DNA from: CAXMST01 sp963793415
GTDB lineage: Bacteria > Actinomycetota > Thermoleophilia > Solirubrobacterales > 70-9
Assembly: GCA_963793415.1 (NCBI GenBank)
Contig: CAWCAC010000002.1
Coordinates: forward strand, 2,480,001-2,544,000
DNA length: 64,000 nucleotides
Reading direction: 5' to 3'
In this document: piece after piece, positions 44,503 through 52,270 of the stretch
Layout of the letters: the number at the start of each line of letters is the position of its first letter
How positions within the stretch are numbered: position 1 is the first letter of the stretch
The notes under the pieces: generated by a model
What the model was told of the DNA's origin: nothing
What the model saw: only the letters and a program-made list of their open reading frames with translations
Databases searched by the model: none
Made by a program: the position numbers and the translations under genes

Positions 44503-45336
44503 TCAGGCGGCGAGCCGCAGAGCGCCCCAGTCGCCGCGCTCGCGGAAGTCGAGCGGCCGGTAACCGCGGGCGCCGAACGCCTCCTCCACCTCTCCCCGCT
44601 CGCGCACGAGCAGGCCACTGAGGATCAGATCACGGGGGCCGCCCGAGCCCGGGGCCGGCATCAGACCGGCGACGGCGACGAGCAGCGGCGCCGTCAGATT
44701 CGCCAGCCACAGCTCGGCCTCAGGGCCCGGCTGCTCGCGCAGATTGAGGCGACCGACCTCGACGCTGGCACCGTTCAGCTCAGCATTCGCCGCGGCTGCC
44801 TCGATCGAGGGCAGCTCGTGGTCGCAGGCGACGACGGGCGCGAACCCGAGCAGCGAGGCCGCGATCGCGAGCACGCCCGAGCCGGTGCCGAGATCGGCCG
44901 CCGAGCCGCGCTCGGGGCGGCCGGCGGCGAGATCGCCGAGCAGCTCGAGGCTGAGCGAGGTGGTCGCATGGGCGCCGGTCCCGAAAGCCCGGCCGGGGTC
45001 GATGACGACATCGATCAGGCCCTCGCGCGGCACCTCCCCCTGTTCCCAGGAGGGGCGGACGACGAGCCAGTCGCCAACCAGCACGGGCTCGTGGAAGTCG
45101 CGCCAGCGGTCGGCCCAGTCATCGGGGATCTCAGTCGTCTCGATCGAGACGAGCCCATCGCCGGCGGCGGCCTCGATGTCGGGCAGCTCGGGGATCTCGC
45201 CGGGCGGCCCATAGATCGCGTACTCGACGTAGGTCTCGCCGCGCTCCTCCTCGACGCCGCCGGGGACGATCTCGACCAGCTCGGCGAGCACGCGCTCGGC
45301 CAGCGAGGGATCGCAGCGGACCGCGAGCCGGATCAG
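44503..45336 (-). CDS. prmA: ribosomal protein L11 methyltransferase-like, probable CTG start
   Basis: About 277 residues: N-terminal ferredoxin-like substrate domain, then PGRAFGTGAHATTSLSLELL, ADLGTGSGVLAIAASLLG (AdoMet motif I), VVACDHE, and LWLANLTAPLL in the post-motif that carries the NxxxP-like signature. PrmA trimethylates L11. The first GTG in frame (45291) would cut off the first strand. CTG at 45334-45336 gives IRLAVRCDPSLAERVLAEL, a typical N-terminus, and overlaps the dnaJ stop as CTGA where ATGA would be usual. The hrcA-dnaJ-prmA order supports the call. Confidence 0.85.
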   Translation of the reverse strand: MIRLAVRCDPSLAERVLAELVEIVPGGVEEERGETYVEYAIYGPPGEIPELPDIEAAAGDGLVSIETTEIPDDWADRWRDFHEPVLVGDWLVVRPSWEQGEVPREGLIDVVIDPGRAFGTGAHATTSLSLELLGDLAAGRPERGSAADLGTGSGVLAIAASLLGFAPVVACDHELPSIEAAAANAELNGASVEVGRLNLREQPGPEAELWLANLTAPLLVAVAGLMPAPGSGGPRDLILSGLLVRERGEVEEAFGARGYRPLDFRERGDWGALRLAA

Positions 45337-46472
45337 CGGAACGCCTTACGGACGCGCTCGAACAGGCCCTTCTTCGCGGCCTTGGGCTCGTTTTCGGGCC
45401 CGAGCGAGCCGTCCAGCCGCTCGACCAGGTCGCGCTGCTCGTCGTCGAGCGCGACCGGCGTGACCAGCTTCAGGATCAAGTGCAGGTCGCCGCGGCCGGA
45501 GCGGCGCAGGCCCGGCAGTCCGTGCCCCTTGAGCCTGATCGTGTCGCCGTGCTGGGCGCCGGCCTCGACCTCGATCTCCTCGTCGCCGTCGAGCGTGCGG
45601 ACCGGGATCCTGGCGCCGAGCATCGCCGTCGTCACCGGCACCTCGACGACGGAGATCAGGTCGCGGCCCTCGCGCTGGAAGTCAGGGTCGTCGGCGACGA
45701 TCACCTGCACGTAGAGGTCGCCGGCGCGGCCGCCGGGCTCGCCCTGATGGCCGGCGCCGCCGATCCGGATCCGCTGACCGGCCTCGATCCCGGCCGGGAT
45801 CTCGACCTCGTAGGTCTTCTCGGCGATCTGGCGCCCCGCCCCGTCGCAGACCTCGCACGGCGTCTCCGCGATCTTGCCGGAGCCCGAGCAGGTCGGACAG
45901 GCGCCGGTCCGCATCATCTGCCCGAACGGCGTCCGCGTCACCTGGCGGACCTGGCCGGCGCCGCCGCAGGTTTCGCAGCTGACGATCGGGGTGCCGGGCT
46001 CGGCGCCGTTGCCGTTGCAGTGCTCGCAGGCAACGACCGCCTCGAAGGCGACCTCGCGGCTGACTCCGGTGAGCACGTCGGCGAGCTCAATCTCGGCGCC
46101 GACGACGATGTCGCCGCCGGGTGCCGGGCCGCGTGAGCCGCCGCCTCCGAAGATGTCTCCGAAGCCGCCCTCACCGCCGAAGAAGGCGTCGAAGATGTCC
46201 TGGACGTTGCCGAAGCCCTGGGTGCTGGACTGGTAGCCGCCGGAGCGCAGGCCGTCGTGGCCGAAGGCGTCATAGGTGCGGCGCCGCTCCGGGTCGGAGA
46301 GGATCTCGTACGCCTCCGCCGCCTCCTTGAAGCGCTCCTCGGCATCGGGATCGTCGCTGTTGACGTCCGGATGGAGCTCGCGGGCGAGCTGCCTGAAGGC
46401 CTTCTTGATCGCGGCGTCGTCGGCACCGCGGTCGACTCCGAGCACCTCGTATGGATCGCGCTTTTCGGCCAT
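45333..46472 (-). CDS. dnaJ: chaperone protein DnaJ
   Basis: 379 residues, type I: J domain with RELHPDVNSDD (HPD), Gly/Phe-rich linker (FFGGEGGFGDIFGGGGS), four zinc-binding CxxCxGxG repeats (CEHCNGNG, CETCGGAG, CPTCSGSG, CEVCDGAG) and the C-terminal substrate-binding domain. It activates DnaK. Twelve bases follow the hrcA stop. Confidence 0.97.
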   Translation of the reverse strand: MAEKRDPYEVLGVDRGADDAAIKKAFRQLARELHPDVNSDDPDAEERFKEAAEAYEILSDPERRRTYDAFGHDGLRSGGYQSSTQGFGNVQDIFDAFFGGEGGFGDIFGGGGSRGPAPGGDIVVGAEIELADVLTGVSREVAFEAVVACEHCNGNGAEPGTPIVSCETCGGAGQVRQVTRTPFGQMMRTGACPTCSGSGKIAETPCEVCDGAGRQIAEKTYEVEIPAGIEAGQRIRIGGAGHQGEPGGRAGDLYVQVIVADDPDFQREGRDLISVVEVPVTTAMLGARIPVRTLDGDEEIEVEAGAQHGDTIRLKGHGLPGLRRSGRGDLHLILKLVTPVALDDEQRDLVERLDGSLGPENEPKAAKKGLFERVRKAFR

Positions 46473-46484
46473 CTGCGTTCGGCT

Positions 46485-47513
46485 CTAGCCCTCGTAGACC
46501 GTGGCGAAGAAGCGGCTCAGCTCGGCGGAGGCGACGCGGACCGAGTCGATCGCCTTCGCATAGTCCATCCGCAGCGGGCCGATCACGCCGACCGCGCCGA
46601 GCGGCCGGTAACCGAGCCCGTAGGGGGCGCTGACCATGCTGACCGAGCGCAGAGCCGGCTCCGGGTTCTCGGCGCCGATACAGAGGAAGACGGACTGCTC
46701 GCGGAGCGCCGAGCGGAGCACGCTGAGGACGCTGACCCGGCCCTCGAGCGCGCGGACGACGCCGTCCGGCTCGGGGATGTCGGCGGCGTGTGACTCGGAG
46801 AGCAGTCGCGCCGTGCCCTCCATGTAGAGCTCGCCGTCCTCGGCCGTGCCGAGGTCGGTGAGCGCGTCGCCGATTGCGGTCAGGAACTCGAGCTCGGCGG
46901 GGCCGAGGCCCGGGTCGGCGAGGCGCGAGCGCAGCGAGCGGGAGCCGATCGCAGCGCCCGCGAGCCGCTCCTGCAAGAACGACGAGGCCCAGTCGACGAG
47001 GCCGGGGTCGACCGGCTCGGCGAAGGTGAAGACGCGCTTGGTGACCTCGCCGTTGGAGGCGATCGCGACGACGGCGACGACTCGCGGCTGCAGGTGCAGC
47101 ACCTCGACCCGGTGGACGGTCGCCATCGAGACCGGCGGCGCCGTGACCAGCGCCAGCAGGTCGTTGGCTTGGGCGAGGGCCGCGGTCGTCTCGCGTAGCG
47201 CGTCCTCGACCTCGCTGCGGACCCGGGAGATCTCGAGCTCGGGGGCCGGGACGGGCTCGCTGCGGCCCTCGCCGGTGAGCAGCGCGTCGGCGTAGCGGCG
47301 GTAGCCGGCGTCGGTCGGGATCCGGCCGGCCGAGGTGTGGGGATGAGTCAGGTAGCCCTCGCGCTCGAGCGCGGAGAGCTCGTTGCGCACCGTCGAGGCG
47401 CCCCAGACGACGTCGTCGCGCTCGGCGATCGCCCGCGATCCGACAGGCAGCCCCGTCTCCAGGTAGCCCTCGACCGCAAGCCGCAGGATCCGCTCTTGCC
47501 GCTCACTCAACAC
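46485..47513 (-). CDS. hrcA: heat-inducible transcription repressor HrcA
   Basis: 342 residues: winged helix at the start (LSERQERILRLAVEGYLETGLPVGS, ASTVRNELSALEREGYLTHPHTSAGRIPTD) and the GAF-like HrcA domain ending IGPLRMDYAKAIDSV. It represses heat-shock genes through CIRCE operators; no CIRCE is visible upstream of this gene. GTG 47513 has TAGAAT seven bases upstream. Confidence 0.96.
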   Translation of the reverse strand: MLSERQERILRLAVEGYLETGLPVGSRAIAERDDVVWGASTVRNELSALEREGYLTHPHTSAGRIPTDAGYRRYADALLTGEGRSEPVPAPELEISRVRSEVEDALRETTAALAQANDLLALVTAPPVSMATVHRVEVLHLQPRVVAVVAIASNGEVTKRVFTFAEPVDPGLVDWASSFLQERLAGAAIGSRSLRSRLADPGLGPAELEFLTAIGDALTDLGTAEDGELYMEGTARLLSESHAADIPEPDGVVRALEGRVSVLSVLRSALREQSVFLCIGAENPEPALRSVSMVSAPYGLGYRPLGAVGVIGPLRMDYAKAIDSVRVASAELSRFFATVYEG

Positions 47514-47520
47514 GAGCCTG

Positions 47521-47526
47521 ATTCTA
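47521..47526 (-). promoter_or_regulatory. -10 box of hrcA-dnaJ-prmA
   Basis: TAGAAT, seven bases before GTG 47513; one of the clearest leaderless-type promoters here. Confidence 0.55.
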
Positions 47527-47554
47527 GGCGGGGCGGCGTCGCCCTCTGACGCTG

Positions 47555-47899
47555 CTAGATCCGGCCGGCCAGCGCGTAGAGGATTCCGAGGCCGATCGCC
47601 ACCGCGACCATCAGGCCGAACGGGCGCAGCCACTTGCGGCGGAAGGCGTAGGCGAGCCCGGGCACGATCGCCATCACGCCGACGGCGCCGGCGGCGATGC
47701 AGAGCAGAACCTGCAGGACCTGGCGCGAGTCGGAGCCGTCGTAGCACTCGCCGTCGACCGGCAGCTCGATCCCGGCGTTGACGTCCTTGCAGGTCGGCAG
47801 GTCGGCGATCTCGATCCCGGCGACGATGAAGATCACGCCGGCGAGGGCGAGCACGACCGCGCCGACACCGACGCCGATCCGGGCAGCCATCGGGGCCAC
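47555..47899 (-). CDS. small membrane protein downstream of the MBL hydrolase
   Basis: 114 residues with three membrane helices (VGAVVLALAGVIFIVAG, VLQVLLCIAAGAVGVMAIVPGL, FGLMVAVAIGLGILYALAG) and an external loop with two Cys (DLPTCKDVNAG, DGECYDGS) that could form a disulfide. No family recognised. GTG 47899 directly follows the MBL stop and has GGAGG five bases upstream, so it is translated as the third gene of that operon. Confidence 0.7.
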   Translation of the reverse strand: MAPMAARIGVGVGAVVLALAGVIFIVAGIEIADLPTCKDVNAGIELPVDGECYDGSDSRQVLQVLLCIAAGAVGVMAIVPGLAYAFRRKWLRPFGLMVAVAIGLGILYALAGRI

Positions 47900-48673
47900 T
47901 CAGTCCTCCCGCTTGATCTGGGAGCCGCCGGTGATCGTCTCGCTGCCGTCGTCGTCGAAGCGGACCAGCGCCTTGTTGCCGCCGTCGTAGTCGGGAGCCC
48001 AGAGCAGCAGCGTCGCCGCGCGGCGCTCACTCGCGTCGGCCGGGCCGACCGAGACCGGGTCGGAGGTCGGCTCGTCGAGGCCGCGCCAGAGGCGGATGAA
48101 CGGGTTCTTCTCCCACTCGTCGCCAATCGTCGAGGGCTGCCGGTGGCCGGGATGGATGCGGACGCCGTGATCGAGCGCCATCAGCTTGTCCATGACCGAT
48201 TCCTTGAGATCGCCGAGGCCGGTCGCCCCGGGCGCGCCGGTGCCGCCGCAGGTGCCCCGGAAGAGGACGTCCGCGGTGAAGCAGTCGGAGTCGTTGGCGA
48301 GCAGGGCGAGGTGGTCGGCACAGTGGCCCGGGGTGTGGATCGCCCGGATGCTGAGCCCGCCGGATTCGATCACGTCGCCGTCGCCGTAGATCTCGGTCAC
48401 CGCCGGGACCTCCTGCTTGGTCAGCTCGTGGCCCCAGATGCCGACCCCGAAGCGCTCCGCCAGCGCCTCGACCCCGACGACGTGGTCGTAGTGATGGTGG
48501 GTGAGCAGCACATGGGTGATCTCGATCCCCTCGCGTTCGGCGAACTCGGCGAGCGGGTCGGTGACGCCGTTGGAGTCGATCAGCACCCCCGTGCCGCTGT
48601 CGCGGTCGGCGAGCAGGTACGCGTTCGAGAGGAAGTTGCCCTCCTCGGCTCGGAAGATCAGCGGCTCTGTCAT
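47900..48673 (-). CDS. MBL-fold metallo-hydrolase (glyoxalase II-like)
   Basis: 257 residues: zinc motif THHHYDHVVG, then HTPGHCADHLAL and FTADVLFRGTCGG, ending HPGHRQPST. The spacing is that of glyoxalase-II-like thioester hydrolases. Position after a class III alcohol dehydrogenase matches the mycobacterial pair Rv2259-Rv2260, where the hydrolase is thought to process S-formyl-mycothiol. The function is by analogy only. Confidence 0.9.
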   Translation of the reverse strand: MTEPLIFRAEEGNFLSNAYLLADRDSGTGVLIDSNGVTDPLAEFAEREGIEITHVLLTHHHYDHVVGVEALAERFGVGIWGHELTKQEVPAVTEIYGDGDVIESGGLSIRAIHTPGHCADHLALLANDSDCFTADVLFRGTCGGTGAPGATGLGDLKESVMDKLMALDHGVRIHPGHRQPSTIGDEWEKNPFIRLWRGLDEPTSDPVSVGPADASERRAATLLLWAPDYDGGNKALVRFDDDGSETITGGSQIKRED

Positions 48674-48725
48674 CTCTGCTCGTGCTCCTTTGGTCGATCC
48701 TGCGTCGGCCGCGCTGCGGCGGCCC

Positions 48726-49832
48726 TCATGCGAACTCGATCACGCTTCGGATCCCGTCCTGGGCCTCCATCAGCTCGAAGCCGCGGTTGACCTCGTCGAG
48801 GGTGATCTTGTGTGAGATGAACGGATCGACATCGATCTTGCCCTCCATCCAGAGGTCGACGAGCTTCGGCACGCCGTCGCGGCCCTTGACACCGCCGAAG
48901 GACGAGCCCGCGATCCGGCGCCCGGTGATCAGCAGGCGCGGGATGACGTCGAGCGTCTCCCCCTTGCCGGCGACGCCGGCGACGGTGCACAGACCCCAGC
49001 CCATGCGGGCCGACTCGACCGCCTGGCGCATCACCTTGACGTTGCCGGTCGCTTCGAACGTGTAGTCGGCACCGAAGCCGTCGGTCTCCTCGAGGATCCG
49101 CTCGACGATGTCGGGGCCGCCCTCGAACAGGTCGGTGGCACCCTGGCCGCGGGCCAGCTCGAGCCGCTCCGGCGAGAGGTCGACGCAGATGATCCGCCCC
49201 GCGCCCTGCAGCCGGGCGCCGGCGACGGCGCCGAGGCCGACCATGCCGGCGCCGAAGACGACGCAGGTCGAGCCCTCGCGGACCTTGGCCGTATTCATCG
49301 CGGCGCCGAGGCCCGTCGAGAGGCCGCAGGCGAAAAGGCAGGCGCCCTCGAGCGGCGCCTCCGGGTTGACCTTGGCGAGCGCGATCTCTGGCATCACCGT
49401 GTACTCGGCGAAGGTCGACGTGCCCATGAAGTGGCGGATGTCCTCACCGTCGCGGGCGAGCCGGGTGGTGCCGTCGGGCAGGTAGCCCTTGCCCTGCTGC
49501 TCGCGGATCGCGAGGCAGAGATTTGTGCGCTCGTCGCGACAGTGGATGCACTCGCGGCACTGCGGGGAGAAGAGCGTGACGACGTGGTCGCCTTCGGCGA
49601 GCGAGTCGACCCCCGCGCCGACGCGCTCGACGACGCCGGCGCCCTCGTGGCCAAGCACGGTCGGCGCGTAGCCGGACGGGTCGACCCCGGAGGCCGTGTA
49701 GAGATCGGTGTGGCAGACGCCACAGGCGACGAGCCTGACCAGCACCTCGCCCGGAGCCGGGTCGCGAAGCTCGAGCTCCTGGACGACGAGCGGCTCGCCG
49801 AACTCCTCGAGAACTGCGGCCCTCATCTTCAT
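48726..49832 (-). CDS. class III zinc alcohol dehydrogenase (mycothiol-dependent formaldehyde dehydrogenase-like)
   Basis: 368 residues of the MDR family: catalytic zinc ligands in VACGVCHTDLYTASG and GHEGAGVVERVG, structural zinc C-x2-C-x2-C-x7-C (CRECIHCRDERTNLC), NAD fold VVFGAGMVGLGAV. Sequence and the following MBL gene point to the S-nitrosomycothiol reductase/formaldehyde dehydrogenase (MscR) group, but other thiol or alcohol substrates are possible. GAGGAGG lies just before ATG 49832. Confidence 0.92.
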   Translation of the reverse strand: MKMRAAVLEEFGEPLVVQELELRDPAPGEVLVRLVACGVCHTDLYTASGVDPSGYAPTVLGHEGAGVVERVGAGVDSLAEGDHVVTLFSPQCRECIHCRDERTNLCLAIREQQGKGYLPDGTTRLARDGEDIRHFMGTSTFAEYTVMPEIALAKVNPEAPLEGACLFACGLSTGLGAAMNTAKVREGSTCVVFGAGMVGLGAVAGARLQGAGRIICVDLSPERLELARGQGATDLFEGGPDIVERILEETDGFGADYTFEATGNVKVMRQAVESARMGWGLCTVAGVAGKGETLDVIPRLLITGRRIAGSSFGGVKGRDGVPKLVDLWMEGKIDVDPFISHKITLDEVNRGFELMEAQDGIRSVIEFA

Positions 49833-49914
49833 CGCATCAACCTCCTCCTCGGAAACCCTCGGCCGATCCTATGCAAGGTGGCCGCGAGATGGCGGCCGGG
49901 GTGAGAGTGGCGGC

Positions 49915-50100
49915 TCAGCGGCGCCTGGCGGCCTTGAGGTCCTTCTTGGTCACGTCGAGGGAGAGCACGTAGCTGCGCTTGCCGGTGCGCTCGGCGAGGC
50001 CCTTGCGCTCGAGCTTCTTCATCGCGGCCGGGCAGCGCTTGCAGCGCGGGCCGGACTTGCAGCACTTCTTCTTCGTCTTGACGAGTTGCTTCGAGGGCAC
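49915..50100 (-). CDS. Cys-rich small basic protein
   Basis: 61 residues: VKTKKKCCKSGPRCKRCPAAMKKLERKG has four Cys in a CC-x5-C-x2-C pattern that could bind one zinc ion, followed by a YVLSLDVTKKDLKAARRR tail. Similar unnamed mini proteins occur in actinobacteria as far as I recall; no function known to me. GTG 50100 has TACCTT eight bases upstream. Confidence 0.75.
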   Translation of the reverse strand: MPSKQLVKTKKKCCKSGPRCKRCPAAMKKLERKGLAERTGKRSYVLSLDVTKKDLKAARRR

Positions 50101-50108
50101 CGCGCGCC

Positions 50109-50114
50109 AAGGTA
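50109..50114 (-). promoter_or_regulatory. -10 box of the Cys-rich mini gene
   Basis: TACCTT with eight bases to GTG 50100. Confidence 0.4.
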
Positions 50115-50181
50115 GCAGCCCTGCGTTAGGGCGTCCTAACTTGCCGGCGCCACGCCCGCGTCACGCCTGGGCCACGTTCGC

Positions 50182-51291
50182 TCAGGCAGGCGCCGGAGCG
50201 TCGGCGGCCGCCTGGCCCGGCGCGGGCTCGCGGCCGAGGTCGGCGAGGTTCTCGCTGACCCAGTCGTCCATCTTCTGCCAGTTCTCGTACAGCCACTCGG
50301 TCCGGCCCTGCTCATCGCCCGGGATCTGAGCCGCTGGCACGCGCCAGAGTTTGATCCGGATCGTCGCGTGGTTGAGGCCGCCGGCCCAGATGTCGCTGAC
50401 CTTCTCGAAGCCGTCGAAGCCGACGTGTCCGAAGAAGAGGACGTCCATCCCCTCACCGGTCTCGAGCAGCGCCAGCGGGCCGCCGAGACGCGGCGGCAGC
50501 AGGTTGACGAGCGGCTCGGCGAGGTGAGAGACGTGCGGCTGCTTCTCACGGATGATCTCCTTGGCGCGGGCGATCTTCTTCGTCGTCGCCCTCGTCCCCT
50601 CCGGGTAGATGAGAACGGCCTCGGCCGGGCCGACCTCCTCGGTCATCCGCCGCATCGTCGCCAGCTCCGCCTCGGGGTCCTTGGAGATCCGTTCGAGGAA
50701 CTGCGTCGTCAGCCAGCGACCGCCGATGTCGATCAGCGGCAGCATCTCGAGCTCGCGCTTGACCACGTAGCGGATGCCGAGGCCCATCGGCTTCGCGATC
50801 CGGGTGTCGGGGAGCAGGTTGTCGACGATGCTGGCGTGGCGGATCATCACGATGTAGCCGCCGGGGAGGGCCTGCTCGGCGCCCTCGATCTCGTAGCGGA
50901 GCCCGAACAGCCGGGAGATGCCGCCGATGTGGGCCCCCGCCCAGCGTGGCCGCAGCCAGTAGACGCCCCGGCGCCGGCGCATCGAGCCCTTGCCCCAAGG
51001 CCCGCCGGTACCGATCCAGATCGCGGCGAGCACGATCATCGACCACATCTCGGTGAGCAGGAACCACCAGAAGAACGGGACCAAGCGGACCGCGACGAAG
51101 GGCTTGCCGCTGCGCAGCTTGTGGATCACGTCGGCGACGAGCGCGGCGACGAAGAGGAGCGGGAACAGGGCCGTGAACAGGACGAAGGCGAGCACCTCGG
51201 CGACGATCCCGCGGATCCGTCGCACGGCTCTTGCGCCCGGCGTTCCCGCCGGCGGGAACAGCGGGCCGGCTCCGATCTGACCGAGACGCAT
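50182..51291 (-). CDS. PlsC-like 1-acylglycerol-3-phosphate acyltransferase family protein
   Basis: 369 residues: two or three membrane helices at the N-terminus (VLAFVLFTALFPLLFVAALVA, FFWWFLLTEMWSMIVLAAIW), then IRHASIVDNLLP with the HxxxxD catalytic motif and VLIYPEGTRATTKK with the substrate-binding EGTR. Family members acylate lysophospholipids at the membrane. The N-terminal membrane part is longer than in bacterial PlsC and resembles eukaryote-type AGPAT/LCLAT enzymes. TAGGCT lies six bases before the ATG. Confidence 0.88.
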   Translation of the reverse strand: MRLGQIGAGPLFPPAGTPGARAVRRIRGIVAEVLAFVLFTALFPLLFVAALVADVIHKLRSGKPFVAVRLVPFFWWFLLTEMWSMIVLAAIWIGTGGPWGKGSMRRRRGVYWLRPRWAGAHIGGISRLFGLRYEIEGAEQALPGGYIVMIRHASIVDNLLPDTRIAKPMGLGIRYVVKRELEMLPLIDIGGRWLTTQFLERISKDPEAELATMRRMTEEVGPAEAVLIYPEGTRATTKKIARAKEIIREKQPHVSHLAEPLVNLLPPRLGGPLALLETGEGMDVLFFGHVGFDGFEKVSDIWAGGLNHATIRIKLWRVPAAQIPGDEQGRTEWLYENWQKMDDWVSENLADLGREPAPGQAAADAPAPA

Positions 51292-51297
51292 CGGTCG

Positions 51298-51303
51298 AGC
51301 CTA
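51298..51303 (-). promoter_or_regulatory. -10 box of the acyltransferase gene
   Basis: TAGGCT with six bases to ATG 51291. Confidence 0.4.
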
Positions 51304-51375
51304 GCGTCCGTCGCCCGGCCGCGAGCGGGTCTGGCCGGATGTGCGGATCGGGGATACTGCCGCCGTGGAGGCGTC

Positions 51376-52188
51376 GTGCAGGAGTTGACCGGGAGCAGCC
51401 CCAGCGCCGAATCGCCGATCGCCTGGCGCGCGCTCGGAGCGGGCGAGCCGCTGCTGCTGATCAACGGCTACGCCGGCGCCAAGGCGGACTGGGACCCGAC
51501 CTTCCTCGAGCGGCTCGGTTCCCACAGCCGCGTCGTCTGCCTCGACAACCGCGGCATCGGCGACTCACCGGCCGGCTCGGCCCCGGCGACGGTCGAGCAA
51601 CTCGCGGCCGACGCGATCGCCGTGATGGACGACCTCGGAATCGAGCGCGCGGCGATCGCCGGCTGGTCGATGGGCGGCTTCGTCGCCCAGACGCTCGGCG
51701 CCCTGCACGGCGATCGGGTCTCGGCCCTGGTCCTGCTCGGCACTGACCCGGGCGGCGAGCTCTCGATCAGCTGCGAGCGCGAGGTGTTCATGCGCCTGAT
51801 CGACGCGAGCGGCACTCCTCGCGAGCGCGCGAGAAGGCTAATCCACCTGCTCTTCCCCGACCCGCCGGCGACGGCGATCGACGAGCAGTTCGGGGAGCTC
51901 GTCGCCGCCGCGCAGGCCGCACTCGACCCGGAGGCGCTCGCCGGCCAGCAGGCGCTGATGGCGAGCTGGCACCGCGACCCGTGCGCCGACCGCCTGGGCG
52001 CGATCTCGGCCCCGGTGCTGTGCGCGCACGGCGGCGCCGACGTCGTCATCCCGGCCGCTAACACCGAGACGCTCACCGCCCACCTGCCCGGCTCCTGGCG
52101 CGCCGTCTTCCCCGGCGCCGGCCACGCCGTGATGGCGATGGAGCCGGCACGGCTGGCGGCGCTGATCGGCACCTTCCTCGGCCGCTGA
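51376..52188 (+). CDS. alpha/beta hydrolase
   Basis: 270 residues: oxyanion-hole loop LLLINGYAGAKADWDP, VVCLDNRGIGDS, nucleophile elbow IAGWSMGGFVAQ (Ser), acid Asp in CAHGGADVVIP, and His in GAGHAVMAME. The substrate is unknown. GTG 51376 follows GGAGG. It is followed after 82 bases by an acyl-CoA synthetase on the same strand. Confidence 0.9.
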   Translation: MQELTGSSPSAESPIAWRALGAGEPLLLINGYAGAKADWDPTFLERLGSHSRVVCLDNRGIGDSPAGSAPATVEQLAADAIAVMDDLGIERAAIAGWSMGGFVAQTLGALHGDRVSALVLLGTDPGGELSISCEREVFMRLIDASGTPRERARRLIHLLFPDPPATAIDEQFGELVAAAQAALDPEALAGQQALMASWHRDPCADRLGAISAPVLCAHGGADVVIPAANTETLTAHLPGSWRAVFPGAGHAVMAMEPARLAALIGTFLGR

Positions 52189-52270
52189 CCAGCGCCGAAC
52201 GAGCGAGTCGCGCGGGCTGCGAGCGATAGGTTCCCGAGCTCGGGGTATCCCGAGGCCGAGGAGGAGAGAG

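Noticed and set aside
47514..47560. Possible CIRCE operator upstream of hrcA
   Set aside because: No TTAGCACTC-N9-GAGTGCTAA-like inverted repeat is visible.
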